Source: Leuctra nigra (lineage: Eukaryota; Arthropoda; Insecta; Plecoptera; Leuctridae). From it: a DNA stretch of 64,000 nt. Below the pieces are notes generated by a model that was given only the letters and a program-made list of their open reading frames with translations, ran no database searches and was not told the origin of the DNA. The stretch covers positions 9,548,001 to 9,612,000 of the forward strand of contig OW203762.1 in assembly GCA_934045905.1 (NCBI GenBank). The letters run 5' to 3'. Shown here in pieces: positions 1 through 12,600 of the stretch (the first letter of the stretch is position 1; each line of letters begins with the position of its first letter). Made by a program: the position numbers and the translations under genes.

Positions 1-525
1 GGATGGATTGTAACTTGACATGATATGAAATGTCTCAACTGCAGCGTGGCTGGCCATGCTACTGGGCACTCTGGGATGGATTGTAACTTGACATGATATG
101 AAATGTCTCAACTGCAGCGTGGCTGGCCATGCTACTGGGCACTCTGGGATGGATTGTTACTTGACATGATATGAAATGTCTCAACTGCAGCGTGGCTGGC
201 CATGCTACTGGGCACTCTGCGATGTATTGTAACTTGACATGATATGAAATGTCTCAACTGCAGCGTGGCTGGCCATAATACTGGGTACTCTGGGATGGAT
301 TGTAACTTGACATGATATGAAATGTCTCAACTGCAGCGTGGCTGGCCATGCTACTGGGTACTCTGGGATGGATTGTAACTTGACATGATATGAAATGTCT
401 CAACTGCAGCGTGGCTGGCCATGCTACTGGGTACTCTGGGATGTATTGTAACTTGACATGATATGAAATGTCTCAACTGCAGCGTGGCTGGCCATGCTAC
501 TGGGCACTCTGGGATGGATTGTTAC
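1..525 (+). repeat. 73-bp minisatellite spanning a gene A intron/exon junction
   Basis: Seven tandem units start at 1, 74, 147, 220, 293, 366 and 439; an eighth, starting at 512, runs into the exon. Each unit contains an intron end (tctcaactgcag) followed by the first bases of the exon (cgtggctggcc). The units carry ttgtaacttgaca or ttgttacttgaca where the true exon has ttgttactttcc. Reading on from an upstream acceptor reaches an in-frame TGA within the same unit, so only the last acceptor at 481-482 gives the full exon. The array continues upstream of the window. Confidence 0.95.
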
Positions 526-650
526 TTTCCAAGCCGCATGGGCGATGGACAACAACTCCATGGACCTCATCTGGAAGCTGTTGACCTGTCTCATTCCCAG
601 CCTAGCCTTGTTCTGGGGCTTCAGCGTGATTGCCCTCTACGAAGACGCGA
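483..650 (+). CDS. Gene A exon: TMD1 helices
   Basis: Acceptor ctgcag at 477-482, donor gtacgt at 651. The exon begins with the last two bases of a split codon and ends with the first base of another. It encodes hydrophobic helices including [16 protein letters not shown], aligned with gene B exon 51604-51777. The ORF frame beginning MKCLNC over this stretch is not the coding frame. Confidence 0.88.
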
Positions 651-3600
651 GTACGTAGTACAAGATTTGATCTAACTTGTTTCCATTCTTAAATCATATA
701 TACATTCTCGTTGTGTAGCTCTAATCAACTCGAATAGAAGACAATTGTTACGCAATGTGTTGAATGTTGTGCTCGTAGAGGTTGGTTTGCTCTGGAAGAA
801 TATGAACTACTCGCCGTTCAGAGCTCCAGACGACATAGCAATGACACACGTGTTCCTGATGCTGCTCTTCGACATCTTCTTCTACGCGTTTCTTACCTGG
901 TACATAGGAGAAGTTCGTCCCGGTCAGTTCGGCGTTCCGAAACCATTCTACTTCCCCTTCACGGTAAGCCTTACCAATCATATTAATTCCACACGTATTA
1001 TTACTAGAGAGCTGCTCATGATATTACAAGAGTGAGATTCCCAAAAAAGATTTTAAAGACAAATCGGCATAACTTTTCCGATCATTTCTACCATGATATT
1101 ACCGTGATCAAACACTATTCTCTTTTTGAAAATGGATATTTGTGCATTTTAAATCATTAAGATTTGCCATTATAACTTTCTTCTTCTTCTTCTTCTTCTT
1201 CTTCTTCTTCTTCTTCTTCTTCTTCTTCTTCTTCTTCTTCTTCTTCTTCTTCTTCTTCTTCTTCTTCTTCTTCTTCTTCTTCTTCTTCTTCTTCTTCTTC
1301 TTCTTCTTCTTCTTCATCCTAAGCCTTCGGCTTGTTCATTTACTGGAATTTTACTTGTCTCGCCATCTTTTTTTAGGTCTACCTACACTCCTTCGACCTT
1401 CCGGTCGATTATAACTTTACAAGAGCTAATTACTGCGTAAGCGTCGTCCTATGGTCCTATGCTCGTGCTGTGTTTTCATAAGATTGTTTCTTCCTAGATA
1501 TCCTATTGGTGGACGAGCAAGGGAGAATCTCGTCAGCCGACAGAGAGCGAAGATGAGGCCCTCCAGGAGAACTTTGAACGTCCACCTCCAGACCTGATAC
1601 CCGGAGTCAAAATCCTCAACCTGCGTAAAGTCTTCAAGAAGAAGCCGGCAGTGGACGGAGTAACTATTGACATCTATCAAGATCAAATCACAGTTCTGCT
1701 CGGACACAATGGAGCTGGCAAAACCACGACAATGTCCATCATGACAGGTAACTACAGCACTATAGACAAGAACAATGTATTCTATAAAGTTGTCAAGTTT
1801 GACGGAAAATTACATTAAATTGTCAGAATTATGTATATTCAAAGCTCTGCAATGAAAACCTACATTCAATTAACATCACCCCTAAAGAATTCTAAAAATA
1901 TCTCATACGATATTATCTTATAAAGTTATCTCATAAAATATCTCAAAGTTTTATTCATATTAAAAGTATGATTTTGCAGAGTATACCTGGAAGAAATCCC
2001 TCAAGGCAAACTTTTTTGATTTGTGTTCCGCAGGCCTGATTCCTGCCACAAGCGGTTCTGTTTGGATCAATGGTCACAACATCCGCACCCATATGTCCAA
2101 GGCGAGAGAGAGCTTAGGTCTTTGTCCGCAGCATGACATGCTCTTCAATGACATGACAGTGAAGAAACATTTAATGCTCTTCGGAATGGTAAAGAAAGAG
2201 TTTCTCATCAAATGCAAATACACTAATAATATGATATTGAATACGAAATATACCTATCGAAGAACGTACTGTACCATGGTTTCTGCAGTACACAATGCGA
2301 CAATTCATAGCCTCACGATCTTCTTTTGTTTTATATCAGCTTTGCAGAATTATTGCATTTTCCACCTGAGGACAGACATTTTGTTGGCACGTTGACGGGT
2401 CAGATTTATAACTTTATTGAGGTAAATCGATGTATTTTTGTAATGTGAGTGATTTCAGTTCGTACTAGCAATATCTCTGGAGCCTTTACAATTTCCCAGG
2501 TACCCATTAACTAAAATATCGCCAAAACAGCAGAGAATCTATTCTGTGTGCCATTAAGATGGTGGAAGGCAACAATGAGATGACATCACGGGCAAACTAT
2601 TGGCGTTTGCCACTGGCCGCACTGCGCACTAGTTCTGCACTCAGTTTGGAATTTGCATTGAGTTCTGTATGGTGACGCAATTTTAGTGCAGCACGAGTGC
2701 GACCTGTGTAAAACGCCATGAATACCATTTGTCGTATCAAATCATGCTCATGCTCAAAATTATTCCAAGATTTATCGACGCAAGTGCTCAGAGTCTACTG
2801 GATTCCGTCCATAGGATTATATTAGCACACGGTCTTGTGGTGTTGAGGACTGACATCAAATATCTACATGCGGACGCAACTTCTGGGATACTTGTGCGAA
2901 ATCGTTTTGACGCACGAGGATTTTTAACGTGGTTTTATCACATATGAAGCAAACACAAGGTTCGCAGAAGCAGAGTCCGCAACTAGATATTTGCGGATAT
3001 CAGTCTTAGCACCACAAGACCGTGTGCTAATGAATATCGATCGAATGAATCCCAGAAATCAAATACATTAAAAGTTATATGTTAATGTATTTGCAGAAAT
3101 GTTATGAAAATCATTTTAACAACTTCAATGTTTCGAAAGTTTCAATTTTCCTTCGATGTATTTATAAATAATTCACTACAAATACGTTCTTGATACATTA
3201 CTACCTAAAGTAAGGTAGAGACTACATATTGAAAAGTACTTGTTTTCTTTGCAGTTGAAAGGTCTGACATACAACCAAGCCTCATTCGCAGCGCTCGAAA
3301 TGTTGAAAAAGGTCAATCTGTCTAATGCGGCCGACGCCAAGGCGAGAACTCTCTCCGGAGGCATGAAACGGAAGTTGGCTCTTGGCATCGCCCTTGTCGG
3401 TGGCAGTAAGGTGGTGATCTTGGACGAACCGACGTCTGGACTCGATCCCGAAGCCCGGAGACAAGTATGGGATATGCTCTTGGCACTCAGAGGGGAATGC
3501 ACCATCCTCATCACCACCCACTTCATGGAGGAGGCCGATGTACTGGGAGATCGCATCGCCATCATGGACCATGGGAAAGTGCAGTGCTACGGAACTCCGA

Positions 3601-6600
3601 TATACCTCAAGAACAAGTATGGTGAGAATTTAAAGACAAATAAGACAAGACTTCTGACGTGCGGAATCGAAAGGAATTCAACTTTTTAAGTCAGACACGG
3701 TCCTTAGTCACAATCCCTTGCTGTCTTATAAACATTAATATTATCATGATATTTTTCCAAGAGCAAAATTCTATTATATCTGCTAAAGAAGAGGTTTTAG
3801 CGATGATTTAAAATCCCAATAGAAGACGATCGATGAAAATATGTGTGTAAAACACAACTGAATTGAACTTGTTCATTAGTCGAAGTATCATGATTGAAAC
3901 CAATAGAAACCAACAAATTATACAATTTTAAAACACACTGATCCAGAAATTAATAGATTCTTGATGGACGTATGGAAATGCATTCAGCAATAGTAAAGTG
4001 AAGTATGATGCAATATTCTTGTTTAATGTAATTTTATAATTAGAAATAGATAGATTGTAAATAACCTGGTTCGATGAGAATTGAGAAATTGTTGAAACTT
4101 TTTGTTCCTCAGATAATAATCTAAGAATTTAAAGAGAAATTCAAATTTTATTCACTGCTGTCCACAATACATGGTTGACCATTGAGATCCAGCTTACTCA
4201 TCAATATAAAATACATTAAAATTAATAACTAATGAAATATTTATGAATGATGTTAATTGGTTTTAAAATAAAAATATAGATTAAATTAAATATATTTCCA
4301 CTAGCTGTAGCACTCAAGATCATGATTATCTTGACAGTGATCGTGGAAGACAGACGAATACTGAATTTGATTCAATATCTCCTCACCTTAAGGAACCGGC
4401 TACATGCTGAAACTCCTGACTCTTCCCGGCCACGACCCCGACACAATCACAAAGTACGTCCAGTCCAGAGTTGCAGGAGCAACATTCAAACGCCAGATCG
4501 GCTCGGAGCTGGACTACGTTCTGCCCCAGGACAATAAGTCACAGTTTCCTGGACTCTTCAGTGGTCTGGACGGTTCAAAACAGACGTTGTATATCGACTC
4601 CATCGGACTCTCCATCAGCACCATGGAAGATGTCTTCATTCAGGTGAAGGAGATTACAAGCAACTGGTGTGTTATTTGTTAGAATAGCTTCTGAGTCTTG
4701 GCTATGAATAATAACGGGGTATGTCATATCGTGCTTTAGAAGGTGAAAGAAGGTGGGAGGAACTCGAGATTACGAAATAAGATTAGGAGTATGAAATAAC
4801 GACTTTAGGGCAAACATATAGAAAATATGAATTGATTCATGCCAATGAATTTGTGAATTTTTGAGTATTTGAGTGTTTGAGTATTTGAGTATTTGAACAA
4901 TGAATTTTGAGCGAGTGTAGCGAGCGACACCACGGAACTCTATGGCACTTTTTCTGTGTGCATTTTTTGTTTGTTTTGGAGGCAATGCCTAGGCTAACCC
5001 ATTCAACCGATAAAAGTATTTAACATTTTATAGACTTTTAGCGAGTTGGCTGTCAAATTTTGAAAGGAAATTTTAAAATATATATAAGTGCTTTTTCGCC
5101 GCTTCAGTTCCAAGGTCTTTAGAGCAGAAACTTGCAAACGCATATCTAACGAAACACATGAACTTTCAGCCAAATATAATTCTTTATGAAAGAGATCCAG
5201 TGAGATTTGAAAACTAACCAGGAACCGTTTTGTTCAGCTCAAAACTTTGCATGGTGATTCGGACCAATATTTTAGGAGTTTTTGGAGTGCTTGCTCATCT
5301 ACGCGTTACACAGAGCGTTATCCAAGTTAACTCACCAGCCACATTGCTTTAGAAGTGTTAGTGACGTAAAAAAAGGTTTTCATTAATTTATCTTCAACTG
5401 CAGGATAATATGTGCCACGAAGTAGCTGCAAGCAGACGACATTATCCAGATAATCCCACATCTGTCACCATTTGTATATTAGTTCAGAGCGAACGTCATC
5501 AGGGGTGTACTGGCCAGCCTCGATGCAGGCCGCCTTGTGCAGCTGGAACTGCAGGATATGTGCCACGAAGTAGCTGCAAGCAGAGGACATTATTCAGATA
5601 ACCCCACCTCTGTCACCATTTGTATCACAGTTCAGAGTTTACGTCATCAGGGGTGTACTGGCCAGCCTCGATGCAGGCCGCCTTGTGCAGCTGGAACTGC
5701 AGGATATGTGCCACGAAGTAGCTGCAAGCAGAGGACATTATTCAGATAATCCCACATCTGTCACCATTTGTATCACAGTTCAGAGTGTACGTCATCAGGG
5801 GTGTACTGGCCAGCCTCGATGCAGGCCGCCTTGTGCAGCTGGAACTGCAGGATATGTGCCACGAAGTAGCTGCAAGCAGAGGACATTATTCAGATAACCC
5901 CACCTCTGTCACCATTTGTATCACAGTTCAGAGTTTACGTCATCAGGGGTGTACTGGCCAGCCTCGATGCAGGCCGCCTTGTGCAGCTGGAACTGCAGGA
6001 TATGTGCCACGAAGTAGCTGCAAGCAGAGGACATTATCCAGATAATCCCACATCTGTCACCATTTGTATATTAGTTCAGAGCGAACGTCATCAGGGGTGT
6101 ACTGGCCAGCCTCGATGCAGGCCGCCTTGTGCAGCTGGAACTGCAGGATATGTGCCACGAAGTAGCTGCAAGCAGACGACATTATCCAGATAATCCCACA
6201 TCTGTCACCATTTGTATATTAGTTCAGAGCGAACGTCATCAGGGGTGTACTGGCCAGCCTCGATGCAGGCCGCCTTGTGCAGCTGGAACTGCAGGATATG
6301 TGCCACGAAGTAGCTGCAAGCAGAGGACATTATTCAGATAACCCCACCTCTGTCACCATTTGTATCACAGTTCAGAGTTTACGTCATCAGGGGTGTACTG
6401 GCCAGCCTCGATGCAGGCCGCCTTGTGCAGCTGGAACTGCAGGATATGTGCCACGAAGTAGCTGCAAGCAGAGGACATTATTCAGATAATCCCACATCTG
6501 TCACCATTTGTATCACAGTTCAGAGTGTACGTCATCAGGGGTGTACTGGCCAGCCTCGATGCAGGCCGCCTTGTGCAGCTGGAACTGCAGGATATGTGCC

Positions 6601-9600
6601 ACGAAGTAGCTGCAAGCAGAGGACATTATTCAGATAACCCCACCTCTGTCACCATTTGTATCACAGTTCAGAGTTTACGTCATCAGGGGTGTACTGGCCA
6701 GCCTCGATGCAGGCCGCCTTGTGCAGCTGGAACTGCAGGATATGTGCCACGAAGTAGCTGCAAGCAGAGGACATTATCCAGATAATCCCACATCTGTCAC
6801 CATTTGTATATTAGTTCAGAGCGAACGTCATCAGGGGTGTACTGGCCAGCCTCGATGCAGGCCGCCTTGTGCAGCTGGAACTGCAGGATATGTGCCACGA
6901 AGTAGCTGCAAGCAGAGGACATTATTCAGATAACCCCACCTCTGTCACCATTTGTATCACAGTTCAGAGTTTACGTCATCAGGGGTGTACTGGCCAGCCT
7001 CGATGCAGGCCGCCTTGTGCAGCTGGAACTGCAGGATATGTGCCACGAAGTAGCTGCAAGCAGAGGACATTATCCAGATAATCCCACATCTGTCACCATT
7101 TGTATATTAGTTCAGAGCGAACGTCATCAGGGGTGTACTGGCCAGCCTCGATGCAGGCCGCCTTGTGCAGCTGGAACTGCAGGATATGTGCCACGAAGTA
7201 GCTGCAAGCAGACGACATTATCCAGATAATCCCACATCTGTCACCATTTGTATATTAGTTCAGAGCGAACGTCATCAGGGGTGTACTGGCCAGCCTCGAT
7301 GCAGGCCGCCTTGTGCAGCTGGAACTGCAGGATATGTGCCACGAAGTAGCTGCAAGCAGACGACATTATCCAGATAATCCCACATCTGTCACCATTTGTA
7401 TATTAGTTCAGAGCGAACGTCATCAGGGGTGTACTGGCCAGCCTCGATGCAGGCCGCCTTGTGCAGCTGGAACTGCAGGATATGTGCCACGAAGTAGCTG
7501 CAAGCAGAGGACATTATTCAGATAACCCCACCTCTGTCACCATTTGTATCACAGTTCAGAGTTTACGTCATCAGGGGTGTACTGGCCAGCCTCGATGCAG
7601 GCCGCCTTGTGCAGCTGGAACTGCAGGATATGTGCCACGAAGTAGCTGCAAGCAGAGGACATTATTCAGATAATCCCACATCTGTCACCATTTGTATCAC
7701 AGTTCAGAGTGTACGTCATCAGGGGTGTACTGGCCAGCCTCGATGCAGGCCGCCTTGTGCAGCTGGAACTGCAGGATATGTGCCACGAAGTAGCTGCAAG
7801 CAGAGGACATTATTCAGACAATCCCACATCTGTCACCATTTGTATAACAGTTCAGGGTGTACGTCATCAGGGGTCTATTGGCCAGCCTCACGACTCCCAA
7901 AGTGATTGATATTCTGTCTGCTGTCAGGTACGCGAGCAGTCGGCAGCCGCGCGTGGCACTGGGGACGACAGGTCGACGGTGGACGTGCGCGCGCTGCTCG
8001 ATGACGCACGAGCGCGCAGCAAGGGCGCGTGGCTTTGTGCGCAGCAGACGCGCGCACTGATGATCAAGAAGGTGCTGCACACGTACAGGAATTGGATCGC
8101 AACCCTCGTCTTCGTGAGTATCTATATTAGCATTGCAGAAGCTCTGAACGTCAGACGCAGATGGCCGGGAGTCCATTGCGATGATTCTTTTGGTGAGCTC
8201 AAAAATATGTTTGTCGGCTTTCGAACTAAAACCGAGAAAGTGTTCTCAGGGCCAGAAGAAAACAAGATTACAGTAAAAGTAGTTGGTCTGCTCCTCAGTT
8301 TATATAGGCATTTACGGTATGTTGAGTGAGTGTGAGAGTACAGTACGACTTGGCTGGGTTGAGCGACCGCTCCACTAGATAATACGAATACAATACTTTG
8401 AGATGTCTTTGTTGATTGAAATTTAAGCTGTTTATATAAGATAATCGGGTATAATTTATTAATTTTGAGCCCCTTTTTCTAAACGCACATTTGCAATACG
8501 TCTAAAATAGAAGGGGTTATTAATTTATTGTCGTAATAGTAAATGAAGCTAACAATCTGCCCATTCAATATCAATGGGATACAAACTTGAGATTCCACAA
8601 TTATTATGTGATGCGTAAAACCTACTTTCAGTTTCTACTTTCTAGACATCCGGGACCCTTACCTTATATCGCCAATATTTTAGTAGCACCGTGGTACTGT
8701 AACACGATCGGCTAGTTGCTATGGCGACAATGGTAACTCTTATGGCTAAAACTTTTAAAACAAAAGTTTTAGCCATAAGAGCTAACATTGTCGCCATGGC
8801 AACTAGCTGATCGTGCTACTGTAACACGGTGCTACTGAAAAATTAGGTAAGGGTCCAGGACATTGTCACGATGGCAACTAGCCGATCGTGCTACTGTAAC
8901 ACGGTGCTACTGAAAAATTGGCGATTTTAGGTATAAGGGTCCAGGGTACTAATACTTTCTGTCTCCCTGCAGATGTTTGTGCCCGTGCTGTTGATGGTAG
9001 GAGTCATGTTCGCCAGTCTTGCGCTAGTCGACAACAAGTCGTACGACGTCCAGGGCGAAGCGGTCCTTCTGACTCTAGACAAATACAAGTCTACCACTGT
9101 CATCCACACCAGTGTCGAGAATGACATCGTTGTCAAGTAAATAAAAACTCACATGAATGGAAGTGGTATGATTCTTGTACGCATTTTCACACTATTTTCT
9201 GTAATTTTAAGAGAGTAGCAAACATTGTTATCATTGGGATAAACTAAAGAGACTAGACCTACACTTTCCCCGCCACACCACTGGGAAGAGCGTCAACTTC
9301 AAGATTTTTGCGGTCTGAAAATGGCCAATACGAATCGTTCTAAAATCGGAGTTACGAACCGCAGCGCTCCTGAAATGCTGTGGTGGTGGGAACTGAGAAA
9401 ACTATTCATTAGGTATATAATCTAAATATGTAAATATTAATATAATATTTTTTTTTGATTTTTGATTTTTGATTTTTTTTCAACCACGAGGCCGTGGTTT
9501 GACACAGTTGTGAGGTAGAACTGCTGCTGAATTTATTGTATTTTATGGAAATGCAGCTTTGTTTGTGATTTGAAGTAACAGCAACATTGTAAGGAAAGGC

Positions 9601-12600
9601 AAGAGGAACAATCTGAGGTAAAAATCGTGAAAATTAAATGTTGTTTGGTTATATTTTAATGCCAATATAAATTCATTTAGTTTCACTGATTAGAATTTCT
9701 TGTGAGATAAAGGAACATTGTTTTTCACGGTGACGTGGATTGCGATTTCTTAAGTCAAGGTCACTAGAACATGGAGAGGAATTTACGATCTAAAGAGAAG
9801 GGAGTTTTGAGTGCGAAGAAGGACAAGAACAGCAGAAGGAGCAGAAAGATGGATACTTCACTAGGAAACGAAGTGGACAAACAGCAAGTGCGAGTAAAGC
9901 ATGTGAGTAAATCGAAATCGTTGTTGTTAGGACCGCAATATGATCATGATTTCTTGGTGACAGAGGTTAAGGAAATGAGAGAAGAAATGAAGGAGCTTAG
10001 AAATGAGGTGAAAGAACTTAGGAAGAAGTCAGAAAGGGAAGAGAATGAAGTTTGTGAGATGTTTGGAGAAGTAATAGTATGGGAAATGGAAATGGAGGAA
10101 AAGGTTAAACATTTGAATGAAATGTTATGTTTGAATGAAAGAGAAAATCGAGTAGCATGTGTGCAGATAGCAGTTTGGAAAGAAGAGATTGAACATAAAA
10201 ACCACAAGATCTTGATGGAAATAGACCGATTAGAACAAGAAAATATTGCAGATCAAGTTGAAGAGATTAAGAGGAGGGAAGCTGAGTGTGCAGATAGTAT
10301 GGATATCAGAATGAAAGGTTTTGAAGAAATGAAGGAGATGGTTGATAGGTCTGGAAGAAAAGAGCAGCAGGAAGGACAACAACAACAACAACACCGGAGA
10401 ATAGTAACAAAAAAGAAAGCAGAAAAAAACAACACAGTAGAAGGAGAAAATAGCATGATGACTGAGAACGATATATGTATTCATGGACAAGACGATCAAG
10501 ATTATGAAGAAAAAGAGAAGAGCCAGGGGAAGAGGAGTGAAGAAAATGAAAAGTCGTATGAGGAGCACGATGACACGAGATCGTCTGACTCAGGACTCAG
10601 GACTCAGTCGATTTTGTTGGTTGGAGATGTAAGTGGTAGTGAAGCCTGGGTTTTCTCTCTAGGGGAAGGGTGTTACGTAAGAAGAGATCCCGGAATAAGA
10701 ATCAGAGAAATGTCTGCGCGAATTGAAGAGGGATACTATGAAAAACATAGTAATCTGAAGAAAGTAATTTTCCAGTTAGGAAATATTGAAGTTTGGACAC
10801 GAATGGATAATGGGGAGATAATGGAGGATTTTGGGGGTTTGATGGAGGTGTCTAGAAGCTTTTTTGGTCCAAATATAAAAATAGGCATTGTGGGACTACT
10901 AAGTAACTATTCAGACTACTCAGCCAATTTGAATAAAGGTTTGAAAAAGTTGGTGAAGGAGAATGAGGGGGAGTTTATTGAATTAGACTTCACGCCAGGG
11001 TTCATGATGGACAGAAGGAAGTGGGCCCGAGAAGTTGGGAGAAAGCTGAAAAATATGCTGGTTGAGGAGAAGGTGGTTACCAAGAAGAATGTATGGACTC
11101 AGTCGAAGCGGGTTTTTCGGACAAGTTGGTTTTCAAGGAGAATATTGTAGGTAGGAGAAAGAGGCAGGACAATAAAGGAAGGACACTGGACAATAATGAG
11201 AAGAAAATATCGAGAAGACGAAGACGCCAGTATTTGTTGAAAATAGGCACATTAAATATTGTCACGTTAACGAACAACATTGAACAGATTGTGGATTTGA
11301 TGATTGACAAAAATCTGGATGTGTTGGGCCTTAGTGAGACGAAGTGGAAGGGGGCAGGTGAGAAGATGCTGCGAGGGGGATACAAGCTCATGTGGTCAGG
11401 TGGTGAGACGGGGAAAAGTGGAGTAGGATTTGTCGTAAGCAGCGCTTATAAAGAGAAGGTGTTAGAGATTGAGAGAAGAAGTGATCGACTAATCAAGATG
11501 AAGCTAGCAATTGATAAAAACATTGTCGAGCTGGTACAAGTTTACGCACCCCAAACATTGAGACCAAAAGAAGAAAAGGACAAGTTTTGGGAGGAGCTAG
11601 AGGATTTGGTGGAGTTAAAGGATGTCTTGATTATTGGTGATTTTAATGCCATGGTAGGGATGGACCGGACGGGGTGTGAGCTAGTGCTTGGTCCGCATGG
11701 GTGGGGTAGGACAAATGTTGAAGGGAAGAAGATGATAGAGTGGTGCAGTTCGTTGAATTTAAAAATTGCAAATACTTGGTTTGTGAAGAAGAAAGACAAA
11801 ATGATAACAAGAGTCGGTCGAGGACAAAATGGAACAGTTTTGGAATCAGTAATAGATTATGTGTGTGTAAGCAGAAGCATGGACAGATATCTGCTGGATG
11901 TTGAAGCAGTCTCATCTGGGACAGTAATTAGTGATCATAGACTGCTGGTCACAAAGATGAGGGTAGAGAGGAGAGGAAAAGGAAATCGAAACACGGGAGT
12001 GAAACGAATAAAAACATGGAAATTGCAAGAAGAAGCGGTGAAGGAAGATTTTTGCAGAAGAATAACAGAGCAAGTTCCAATAGGGGAGATACAAGACGTA
12101 GAGGTGGAATGGTATGGTTTTAAGTCAATAATGGTGGCGGTAGCGGAAGAGGTATGTGGAAGGTCTTCAGGCAAGAGAAAAGAAAAAGAAACACCTTGGT
12201 GGAACAAGAGAGTGAAAGCAGTAGTTGAGGAAAAGAAGTTGGCCTGGATGAAGAAAGTACACGACAACTCTGAGGAGAATGTAAGAGCTTATAAAGCGGC
12301 TAAGATCCTGGTGAAGTCAATTGTTGAAGAGGAGAAGAGAAAGACGATGGAGGTTCTTGCAGACAAGCTGGAAAGAGATTATGATGGTAGTAAGAAAATG
12401 TTGTACAACATGGTTGGGATGAGACGACGGGACAATGAAGTGCAGTCGGTGATGAAGTTGGAAGATGGAACAGTGACAAATAAGCCGGAGGAGTTAAAGA
12501 ACATATGGAGGGACTACTTTAAAAACCTGTTGAAGGGTGACGAGGAGAGGGAGGATACAGACGCAGATGTGAGGGAAGTGGATGCTCAACTAATAGGAGT

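Noticed and set aside
745..1035. 96-aa ORF as a separate small gene
   Set aside because: Only 779-963 is coding, as an internal exon with acceptor and donor; the Met is intronic.
1108..1414. Poly-Lys and poly-Phe ORFs
   Set aside because: They are translations of a GAA/TTC microsatellite.
1..7905. CRISPR-like array
   Set aside because: Units are directly adjacent tandem repeats without unique spacers, in a eukaryotic gene.
5410..7909. Repeated 70-98 aa ORFs in the 148-bp array as a small protein family
   Set aside because: They are the same minisatellite unit read over and over. The period is not divisible by three and the array sits in an intron.
9771..11150. 459-aa ORF as a host gene
   Set aside because: It lies inside the LINE, overlaps ORF2 and has the ORF1 composition.
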